Shown one piece after another: positions 1 through 4,601 of a stretch of 5,732 nt of DNA. Every line of letters starts with the position of its first letter. The first letter of the stretch is position 1. The DNA comes from Actinomycetota bacterium. GTDB taxonomy: Bacteria > Actinomycetota > Thermoleophilia > Gaiellales > Gaiellaceae. The notes beneath the pieces were generated by a model that was given only the letters and a program-made list of their open reading frames with translations, was not told where the DNA came from and made no database searches. The DNA is taken from the NCBI GenBank assembly GCA_013812265.1, contig JACCTQ010000043.1:1-5732 (forward strand), written 5' to 3'. Both the position numbers and the translations under genes were made by a program.

Positions 1-621
1 GATCACCGCAAGCATCACGCGCTGTCGGATCGCGAAGGAGACCCGCACTCTCCGCACGCCGGTCACGGCGAAGGCGTGCTCGGCGCCCTCAAGGGCTTCG
101 GCCACGCGCACGTCGGCTGGCTCTTCACGCTGAAGGGCATGGAACGCGGACGCGAGTACGGCCGGGATCTCTACGACGACCGGCTCGTGCGCGCGATCGA
201 TCGGCTCTACCTGCTCTGGGTAGCGGTCACACTCGGCTTACCGTTCCTCGTGGGCTTCCTGGTCGGAGGAACGTGGGAACGCGGCGTCGAGGCGATGGTC
301 TGGGGCGGACTGCTCCGGATCTTCCTCTACCAGCATGCGACCTTCAGCGTGAACTCGATCTGCCACATGTTCGGCCGGCAGGCATATCGGTCGCGCGACG
401 AGTCGCGAAACAACTGGCTCGTCGCCCTGCTCGTCTTCGGCGAGGGCTGGCACAACAACCACCACGCTTTCCCGAGCTCCGCCCGGCACGGGCTCGACCG
501 CTACCAGCTCGACGTCTCTTGGTGGGTGATCCGCGCGATGGAGAAGGTGGGGCTCGTCTGGGACGTCAAGCGCCCCGGCGCCGATCAACTGGCACGGCGC
601 CGGCTTCAGCCCGAGGCCTGA
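1..621 (+). CDS. Fatty-acyl desaturase, membrane di-iron (C-terminal part, 5' truncated)
   Basis: The gene is open at the left edge, with 206 residues visible. It belongs to the membrane fatty-acyl desaturase family (acyl-CoA delta-9/stearoyl type), which inserts a cis double bond into acyl chains using an oxo-bridged di-iron centre and electrons from a redox partner. Seen: the second histidine box HRKHH at residues 2-6 followed by SDREGDPHSPH, the family motif GHAHVGW, two hydrophobic segments at about 69-90 and 97-117, NSICHMFG with the extra iron-ligand His at 122, and the third box HNNHH at 151-155 followed by AFPSSARHG. The first histidine box and the N-terminal membrane segments lie outside the window. 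The stop TGA lies inside the 3' end of the convergent hydrolase gene. HNNHH, rather than the eukaryotic HNYHH, is a bacterial variant. Substrate and double-bond position cannot be read from the sequence. Confidence 0.93.
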   Translation, partial: DHRKHHALSDREGDPHSPHAGHGEGVLGALKGFGHAHVGWLFTLKGMERGREYGRDLYDDRLVRAIDRLYLLWVAVTLGLPFLVGFLVGGTWERGVEAMVWGGLLRIFLYQHATFSVNSICHMFGRQAYRSRDESRNNWLVALLVFGEGWHNNHHAFPSSARHGLDRYQLDVSWWVIRAMEKVGLVWDVKRPGADQLARRRLQPEA

Positions 622-1271
622 AACCGCTCCAGCTCACGCGCGACCAGATTCGCCCAGCCATAGGCCCGCGGGAGCCGCACGAGACCCCACGGCGCACGCA
701 CAGCCGTCCCGTGCAAGCCGCCGGAAACGACCGTGTAGTGAGCATCTGCCACCCCGCTCGCACGTGCGCGCTCGAAACCACGTCGTGAGCTCGCGGGCGT
801 AACGCCGGGGATTCCTGGCACGCCGCGATCGAGCGAGCCGTGAATCACGGCGAAGCGCTTGCCGCGCAGAGGCTCGAACGACAGATCCTCGGGAAGCCAC
901 GGCGCCAGTCCGAGGACTGCTCGAACCGCGTCACCGGACGCCGCAAGCACCGAGACCGCACCGCCCATCGAGAAGCCGACGAGAGCGCAGCGCTCGACCC
1001 CACGACCTTGCAGGGCGCGAAGTCCGGCCGCCGCGTCCTCGACGCACGAGTCGAGACGCCGCCACGATTTCCTCCGATACCGCACTTCCAGGAAGCCGAG
1101 GTCGGGGCAGCGCGGAGCCAGTCGCAGCACTAGCCACTCGAGCGTGGCGCTCCAAGTTCCGGGCACCTCCGCGCTCTGGCCGCCGTTCACGAGTACGACA
1201 CCGCCTCGCGCCGGCGCGTTTGTCAATCGCCCCTCGGCTCCACTCGCCAGCTCCAGGAGGGATCGGGACAT
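606..1271 (-). CDS. Alpha/beta-hydrolase fold protein
   Basis: The product is 221 residues from the ATG at 1271. Seen: a strand and oxyanion-hole region GGVVLVNGGQ (about 24-33), the nucleophile elbow GFSMGG with Ser101, a later strand VIHGSLDRG with the probable acid Asp148, and GGLHG with the probable catalytic His187. The order Ser-Asp-His and the spacing are those of small single-domain alpha/beta hydrolases of the dienelactone-hydrolase/esterase kind. There is no lid domain and no signal peptide, so it is probably cytoplasmic. The substrate is unknown. The frame extends upstream to a TTG at 1370, but that stretch is Arg/Pro/Ser-rich and unlike a folded N-terminus, so ATG 1271 is preferred. 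A TTG at 1226, preceded by a purine-rich GAGGGG, would start just before the first strand and is a second option. The 3' end overlaps the convergent desaturase gene by 16 bases. The fold is confident and the exact start is not. Confidence 0.85.
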   Translation of the reverse strand: MSRSLLELASGAEGRLTNAPARGGVVLVNGGQSAEVPGTWSATLEWLVLRLAPRCPDLGFLEVRYRRKSWRRLDSCVEDAAAGLRALQGRGVERCALVGFSMGGAVSVLAASGDAVRAVLGLAPWLPEDLSFEPLRGKRFAVIHGSLDRGVPGIPGVTPASSRRGFERARASGVADAHYTVVSGGLHGTAVRAPWGLVRLPRAYGWANLVARELERFQASG

Positions 1272-1287
1272 GCCCGGACGGATGGGT

Positions 1288-1449
1288 TTAGGTACCCGCC
1301 GCGGCCACGTCCCGCCGGGACGAGCGCACGGGAGTGAGCCACCGACCGAGCTGCGAGAGCTCGTGCGCAAGCCGTCTGTGAACCATCCGCTTCAACGTCG
1401 CGCGGAGCGGGAGGTCGGGCGGGTCGAAGGCGTTCGTTCGGTCAGTCAT
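1288..1449 (-). CDS. Small hypothetical ORF (53 codons) upstream of the hydrolase
   Basis: This is an ATG-initiated 53-residue ORF beginning MTDRTNAFDPPDLPLRATL and ending in TAA 16 bases before the hydrolase ATG, so the two could be co-transcribed. It is not recognised. The middle part (about residues 14-38) is a basic amphipathic stretch, with hydrophobic residues at helical spacing among Arg, Lys and His. By hand count about 83% of third codon positions are G or C, against roughly half of second positions, which is the pattern of real genes here. Against it, no Shine-Dalgarno sequence precedes the ATG and no domain is recognisable. The frame is open upstream to a TTG at 1545, but that extension looks non-coding. 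It may be a real small protein or a chance ORF in the hydrolase leader. Confidence 0.35.
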   Translation of the reverse strand: MTDRTNAFDPPDLPLRATLKRMVHRRLAHELSQLGRWLTPVRSSRRDVAAAGT

Positions 1450-1513
1450 CAGGAGGGAGAGGCCAGCACCCGGACCAGTCAGCCCCGACCGCATCCGGGC
1501 AGCCCGGGCAGGA

Positions 1514-1519
1514 TAGAGT
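1514..1519 (+). promoter_or_regulatory. Candidate -10 box for the PASTA-protein gene
   Basis: TAGAGT fits the actinobacterial TANNNT -10 consensus and lies 16 bases before the ATG at 1536. It is followed by a small inverted repeat, CCCGG-cgat-CCGGG (1520-1533), and preceded by two copies of CCGGGCAG (1495-1502 and 1504-1511). No convincing -35 is visible. The rest of the divergent gap 1450-1535 shows nothing else recognisable. Weak evidence. Confidence 0.3.
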
Positions 1520-1535
1520 CCCGGCGATCCGGGGG

Positions 1536-2336
1536 ATGCGACCAAGGGGGCACTTGAGGGAGAAATTGGTTTATCGCAGGGTCGCCTTTGCGATCGCGGC
1601 AGCGCTTGTTCTTGCTGTCCCGATCGGCGCGGCGGCGGCTGCTGCAGGTCCCCTGCTCGGCGGGTCCGTCTCGAGCGAGCACGAGACGCATCGGGTCGAC
1701 GTGCTGCTGAAGGACGCGAGCGGCAACCCGGTCGCCGGAGCCTCGGCCGGCGTCTGCGTGCGGTTCTTCGAGCTCAAGGCGTCGGGAGGAATCACCGGAT
1801 CGAACTGCGCGCCCGGTACAGACCCCACGGTCGCGAATGCCGCGACGCAGACGTGGATCATGGATTCCGACACCGGAACGCCGGTCCAGCTCGAGATCGG
1901 AGTTTCCGAGCCCGGCGCCTGCGGGCGCTCGGCCCACTACACGGTTCCCTACTCACCGGGCGCCACGACAACGATCGACACGTGCAGCGCCGCGCCCCCT
2001 CCCGCTTTGCCTCCTCCTCCCCCTCCCACCCCGGGGCCTCCGCCCCCTCCTCCTGCACCACCGTCGCCGCCTCCACCGGTCCCGCCCTCGAGTCCGCCGC
2101 CCCCGGCCGCACCACCGCCAGCCCCAAGCTGCGTGGTGCCGAATCTGCGCGGAAAGAGCCTCTCGACGGCCAGGGCCGCAATCTCGCGGGCGAGCTGCGC
2201 AACCGGGTCGGTGCGGCAGCGCCACTCCTCGAGCGTGCGGAAGGGTCGCGTCGTGTCGCAGGCGCCGGCTCCGGGTCGGCGGCTACGCGCCGGTGCGAAG
2301 GTGAGCCTCGTGATCAGCCGCGGCCCGCGGCGCTAG
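1536..2336 (+). CDS. Secreted protein with proline-rich linker and C-terminal PASTA domain
   Basis: The product is 266 residues. Seen in order: a basic n-region with YRR at 13-15; a hydrophobic core of about 16-38 rich in Ala/Val/Leu, giving a Sec signal peptide with probable cleavage near the AAAAAAG run (about 32-38); a domain at about 43-150 with Cys 74, 91, 129 and 150, probably two disulfides; a linker at 153-198 made almost wholly of Pro with some Ala and Ser; and one PASTA domain at about 199-263 (CVVPNLRGKSL, then VVSQAPAPG, then VSLVISRG). In the PASTA domain Cys199 and Cys221 probably pair. PASTA domains bind cell-wall muropeptides or serve as extracellular interaction modules in PknB-type kinases and penicillin-binding proteins. 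Here there is no kinase or transpeptidase domain, so a cell-envelope or extracellular binding role is inferred. The N-terminal domain is not recognised. ATG 1536 is listed. A TTG at 1566 with GAGGGAG just upstream (1556-1562) would give a shorter, tidier signal peptide (start, then VYRRVAFAI) and may be the true start. Confidence 0.88.
   Translation: MRPRGHLREKLVYRRVAFAIAAALVLAVPIGAAAAAAGPLLGGSVSSEHETHRVDVLLKDASGNPVAGASAGVCVRFFELKASGGITGSNCAPGTDPTVANAATQTWIMDSDTGTPVQLEIGVSEPGACGRSAHYTVPYSPGATTTIDTCSAAPPPALPPPPPPTPGPPPPPPAPPSPPPPVPPSSPPPPAAPPPAPSCVVPNLRGKSLSTARAAISRASCATGSVRQRHSSSVRKGRVVSQAPAPGRRLRAGAKVSLVISRGPRR
1993..2125 (+). repeat. Pyrimidine-rich low-complexity tract encoding the polyproline linker
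   Basis: This tract is dominated by CCN codons, including runs of four to five C (for example 1995-1999, 2019-2023, 2029-2032 and 2043-2047) separated by one or a few bases. It encodes the PPP-rich linker of the PASTA protein. Consecutive prolines stall ribosomes and normally need EF-P. The minus strand carries matching G-runs. Confidence 0.8.
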
Positions 2337-2500
2337 TGCTCCGTCCCGGAAGTCGCTTGATGATCCCGGCGCGCGAAAAGCAAGCCGGGGAAGGACGCAG
2401 GGAGCGCGCATGTGCTGGCACATGTAAGCGACTGAGGACGCAGTCCGGCGCCGCTTTGCAGCCGCCCAGGGCGCGAGTGACTTTCGGAACGGAGCACTGG
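2333..2500 (+). repeat. 168-base element with long terminal inverted repeats; candidate structured RNA
   Basis: Bases 2333-2359 and the reverse complement of 2474-2500 match at 22 of 27 positions. The outer part includes a perfect 10-base pair AGTGCTCCGT (2335-2344) with ACGGAGCACT (2489-2498), followed after one C/A mismatch by CCGGAAGTC (2346-2354) with GACTTTCGG (2479-2487). All five differences are transitions, and four of them become G-U pairs if the plus strand is transcribed. Inside are CCCGGC/GCCGGG (2365-2370 and 2384-2389), the palindrome at 2409-2424, GACTG/CAGTC (2430-2434 and 2441-2445) and two direct copies of GGACGCAG (2393-2400 and 2436-2443). An alternative pairing also exists: AGTCGCTT (2351-2358) with AAGCGACT (2426-2433). 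The element begins at the PASTA-gene stop codon and lies between convergent genes. It matches no RNA family that I recognise. A 3' UTR structure, a small RNA or a dispersed palindromic element are all possible. Confidence 0.6.
2409..2424. repeat. Inner palindrome CATGTGC-TG-GCACATG
   Basis: Two perfect 7-base arms are separated by TG in the middle of the 2333-2500 element, flanked on both sides by AGCG and GGACGCAG copies. As RNA it forms a 6 bp stem with a CTGG tetraloop. As DNA it could be a dimeric-regulator site. No T-tract follows, so it is not an obvious intrinsic terminator. Confidence 0.55.
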
Positions 2501-2527
2501 GAGCACTTGGAGCTCTACCCACGCCGG

Positions 2528-2545
2528 CGCGGCTGGTCAGCCGCG
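2528..2545 (-). terminator. Candidate hairpin at the 3' end of the PEP mutase-family gene
   Basis: CGCGGCTG and CAGCCGCG form an 8-base inverted repeat with two central bases (7 bp with a GGTC loop is more realistic). It overlaps the stop codon of the minus-strand gene at 2537-2539. There is no following U-tract, so it may act as a transcript-end stabiliser or a weak terminator rather than a classical intrinsic terminator. Confidence 0.25.
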
Positions 2546-3352
2546 GGGCGCCGCTGTCAGACCGGCGAATTCCCCATCGGCTGCGAGTCGCAACGCGGCG
2601 TTCCGAAGTGCCGCCAGCGTCGCCTTCATCGGGCCTCCGCCCAAGGTCACCCGCGCGACGCCTAGCTCGCGTAAGCGTGAAAGCGGAGGCGTCTTGCGCA
2701 CGGCCAGCACGTTGAGCGGGGCAGGGACCGCGCCCGCGAGAGCACCGATCGTCCCGTCGTCGGAGACGCCCGGCACGAAAATGCAATCGGCGCCGGCCTC
2801 CCGGTAGGCGCGCGCTCGGCGCACCGCCTCGTCGAGGCGATCGCCGGTGGGACCCACGTCACGAAGGTGGACATCGACCCGAGCGTTCACGACGAGGTCC
2901 ACACCCTCCGCTCGAGCCGACTCCTTGAGCGCGGCAATGCGCTCCGCCTGCCTTGCGGCGTCCACGAGGGGTCCGGAGCCCCGATGATCCGAGTCTTCGA
3001 AGTTGAGGCCCGCCGCACCCGCCTGGATCGTGCGGCGTGCGAGGTCGGCGGGCTCGAGACCGTACCCCGCCTCGAGATCTGCGGTGACCGGCACGCCGAG
3101 CGCCGCGGTGATGCGAGCCACTGCGGCCAGCATCTCATCGGCCGGCATGCCTTCCCCGTCCGAGAACCCGTGGGCAGCAGCAATGCCGGAGCTCGTCGTC
3201 GCTATCGCCGGAAACCCGGCTTCCTCGAAAACCCGGGCGCTCGCAACATCCCAGGCGTTCGGTAGCACGAGCAGCTCAGGTCCTCCGTGGAGCGCCCGCA
3301 GTGCCTCGGCGCGCTCAGCCAGGCGAACGCGGTCGGTCGTGTTGCCTTGCAA
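2537..3352 (-). CDS. Isocitrate lyase/phosphoenolpyruvate mutase superfamily protein
   Basis: The product is 271 residues, typical for the short (beta/alpha)8-barrel members. Seen: LLVLPNAWDVASARVFEEAG (28-46 region), ATTSSGIAAAHGFSDGE (51-67), the metal-site motif TADLEAGYG (90-98), GLNFEDSD (115-122), VVNARVDV (154-161), ADCIFVPG and the late LNVLAV (213-218) with GVARVTLGGG (231-240). These are hallmarks of the PEP mutase/isocitrate lyase superfamily, whose members cleave or form C-C or P-C bonds next to a carboxylate through an enolate held by Mg2+. The catalytic K(K/R)CGH loop of true isocitrate and methylisocitrate lyases is absent after EDSD, so it is probably not either enzyme. A 2-oxoacid or oxaloacetate-type lyase or hydrolase is possible but unproven. 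The start is TTG at 3352, only five bases after the stop of the acidic 56-residue ORF, with a weak ribosome site, which suggests translational coupling. No in-frame ATG lies near the conserved start. Confidence 0.92.
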   Translation of the reverse strand: MQGNTTDRVRLAERAEALRALHGGPELLVLPNAWDVASARVFEEAGFPAIATTSSGIAAAHGFSDGEGMPADEMLAAVARITAALGVPVTADLEAGYGLEPADLARRTIQAGAAGLNFEDSDHRGSGPLVDAARQAERIAALKESARAEGVDLVVNARVDVHLRDVGPTGDRLDEAVRRARAYREAGADCIFVPGVSDDGTIGALAGAVPAPLNVLAVRKTPPLSRLRELGVARVTLGGGPMKATLAALRNAALRLAADGEFAGLTAAPRG

Positions 3353-3357
3353 CAGCT

Positions 3358-3528
3358 CTATCCCGGAGGCGTCAACCCGAAGTGTTCTTCGCCCTGGATC
3401 CCGCGCCCTTCCTCGCGATCCTGCTCCACCTCGCCGGTACCGGACTCGACATCGGGAAGCGATGAGGGAGAGTCGATCTCCGGATCAGCGTCCGGCGGCA
3501 CGTCCGGCTTCAAAAAGTCGTCGCTCAA
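3358..3528 (-). CDS. Small acidic hypothetical protein (56 residues) upstream of the PEP mutase-family gene
   Basis: The start is TTG at 3528, chosen because a perfect AGGAGG lies seven bases upstream. Longer starts (ATG 3558, GTG 3576) are in frame but have no such site, and 3576 would run through the promoter region. The product begins MSDDFLKPDVPPDADPE and ends EEHFGLTPPG. It has about 16 Asp/Glu against three Lys/Arg, many Pro and Gly, no membrane segment and no cysteine, so it is probably disordered. It is not recognised. The stop lies five bases before the TTG start of the PEP mutase-family gene, so the two are almost surely one operon. It may be a small accessory protein, or a leader peptide that couples translation to the downstream gene. 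Confidence 0.65.
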   Translation of the reverse strand: MSDDFLKPDVPPDADPEIDSPSSLPDVESGTGEVEQDREEGRGIQGEEHFGLTPPG

Positions 3529-3535
3529 AAAGATT

Positions 3536-3541
3536 CCTCCT
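3536..3541 (-). promoter_or_regulatory. Shine-Dalgarno site that fixes a TTG start
   Basis: The minus strand reads AGGAGG followed by AATCTTT and then TTG (3528-3526). This is a full anti-Shine-Dalgarno match with seven-base spacing, and the strongest ribosome site in the window. It is the main reason for calling the 56-residue ORF. Confidence 0.65.
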
Positions 3542-3562
3542 CGTCGGTCGACCGTCATCGAG

Positions 3563-3572
3563 AGACTAGCCT
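3563..3572. promoter_or_regulatory. Overlapping divergent -10 boxes sharing a CTAG core
   Basis: The plus strand reads AGACTAGCCT. TAGCCT (3567-3572) is a TANNNT -10 box placed six bases before the trpD GTG, the geometry of a leaderless transcript. On the minus strand the same site reads TAGTCT (3568-3563), also TANNNT. A start about seven bases beyond it would give a leader of roughly 28 bases carrying the AGGAGG of the 56-residue ORF. No good -35 is seen on either side. This is inferred from sequence only. Confidence 0.45.
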
Positions 3573-3578
3573 GCACTC

Positions 3579-4601
3579 GTGATCAGGAACGCACTTGCGA
3601 CGCTCCTCGACGGACGCGATCTCACCCGCGGCGAGGCACGGGCTGTCATGGGCGCCATCATGCGCGGCGAGGCGACCCCTGCGCAGGTCGGAGGATGGCT
3701 GATCGCACTGCGCCTGAAGGGCGAGACGGCGGACGAGATCGCGGGGTGCGCGGAGGCCATGCGCGAGCACGTGGTTCCGGTGCGAGCGCGGCGAGAGGAT
3801 CTCGTCGATACGGCCGGGACGGGGGGCGACGCCCCGAGCACGCTCAACATCTCCACGGCGGCGGCCCTGCTCGCCGCATCGGCAGGGGCGGCGGTCGCAA
3901 AGCACGGAAACCGTGCCGTGTCCTCGGCTTCCGGCTCGGCCGACGTGCTCGAGGCCCTCGGTTTTCGACTCGAGCTCGAGCCTGAGAACATCTCGCGGTC
4001 GATCGACGAGCTCGGCTTCGGCTTCATGTTCGCCCCCGCTCACCATCCCGCGATGCGCCACGCGGCGCCCATTCGCCGCGAGCTCGCTGCGCGAACGATC
4101 TTCAACGTCCTTGGACCACTCACCAACCCGGCCGGCGCCCGGGCGCAGGTCGTCGGCGTCTATTCCCCGGAGCTCGTGCCGACGATCGCGGAAGTGCTGG
4201 CCACCCTCGGCGCCCGCCGCGCGTTCGTCGTGCACGGCGCCGGCGGCATCGACGAGCTCTCTCCGGTCGGCGTCAACCTCGTCTGCGAGGTGGTGGATGG
4301 ACGCGTGATCCGGCGGGAGATCGACCCACTCACGCTCGGGGTTCCGCGCTGTGCTCCGGAAGAGCTACGCGGGGGCTCGCCCGCCGAGAATGCCGACGCG
4401 ATCCGAGCTGTCTTCGCGGGCTCGAACGGCGGTAAGAGGCAGGCGATCCTGCTGAACGCAGCAGGCGCGATCGCAGCGGCCGGTCATGCCGAGGATTTCC
4501 GCGAAGGGCTCGCCGTTGCGCGGGAGGCGCTCGATTCCGGAGCGGCCGCGAGCCGGCTGGACGAGCTGATCGAGTTCTCGCAGGCGCCGGTCGCCGGCTG
4601 A
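3579..4601 (+). CDS. trpD: Anthranilate phosphoribosyltransferase
   Basis: The product is 340 residues, full length for the family. It transfers the phosphoribosyl group of PRPP to anthranilate, giving N-(5-phosphoribosyl)anthranilate, the second dedicated step of tryptophan synthesis, in the cytoplasm. Seen: the small helical N-terminal domain with GEATPAQVGGWLIALRLKGE (30-49); the PRPP-loop VDTAGTGGD (76-84); NIST (90-93); KHGNR (108-112); SGSADVLEALG (118-128); APAHHPAMRH (152-161), contacting anthranilate; RRELAARTIFNVLGPLTNP (166-184); and HGAGGIDELSP (219-229), whose Asp225-Glu226 pair is the usual metal site. The start is GTG at 3579. No Shine-Dalgarno is seen, but a -10-like TAGCCT six bases upstream suggests leaderless initiation. 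The stop TGA shares its A with the ATG of the trpC-trpF gene (TGATG), the mark of translational coupling. Confidence 0.97.
   Translation: MIRNALATLLDGRDLTRGEARAVMGAIMRGEATPAQVGGWLIALRLKGETADEIAGCAEAMREHVVPVRARREDLVDTAGTGGDAPSTLNISTAAALLAASAGAAVAKHGNRAVSSASGSADVLEALGFRLELEPENISRSIDELGFGFMFAPAHHPAMRHAAPIRRELAARTIFNVLGPLTNPAGARAQVVGVYSPELVPTIAEVLATLGARRAFVVHGAGGIDELSPVGVNLVCEVVDGRVIRREIDPLTLGVPRCAPEELRGGSPAENADAIRAVFAGSNGGKRQAILLNAAGAIAAAGHAEDFREGLAVAREALDSGAAASRLDELIEFSQAPVAG

Noticed and set aside
1221..1226. Perfect minus-strand TTGACA, a -35 consensus
   Set aside because: No TANNNT or TATAAT-like box sits at 16-18 bases from it, and it lies within the hydrolase coding region or just at its alternative start.
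859..1557. 232-codon plus-strand frame opposite the hydrolase
   Set aside because: The Ser/Arg/Pro-rich peptide is without domains. The opposite strand holds a clear Ser-Asp-His hydrolase.
2365..2389. CCCGGC/GCCGGG hairpin as an intrinsic terminator of the PASTA gene
   Set aside because: It has a 13-base loop and no T-tract after it. It fits better as one helix inside the 2333-2500 element.
2333..2500. Known riboswitch, SRP RNA, 6S RNA or tmRNA
   Set aside because: The GGACGCAG and GGGGAAGG motifs briefly recalled the c-di-GMP-I, cobalamin and SRP cores, but the required conserved blocks of those families are absent. The position downstream of a gene also argues against a riboswitch.
2333..2500. 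Classical MITE with target-site duplication
   Set aside because: The left flank and the right flank beyond the repeats show no clear direct duplication, and no second copy is in the window. The possibility is kept only as an alternative.
1853..2665. 270-codon plus-strand frame spanning the PASTA gene and the following intergenic region
   Set aside because: It is out of frame with the PASTA domain, and its peptide is Arg/Ala/Gly-rich low complexity. It also runs through the inverted-repeat element.
3358..3528. Pup (prokaryotic ubiquitin-like protein)
   Set aside because: It is acidic and short like Pup but lacks the C-terminal GGE/GGQ and the conserved helical segment, and no proteasome genes are nearby.
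3555..4235. 226-codon minus-strand open frame opposite trpD
   Set aside because: It lies over conserved trpD codons and its composition is that of a shadow frame. No motif was found.
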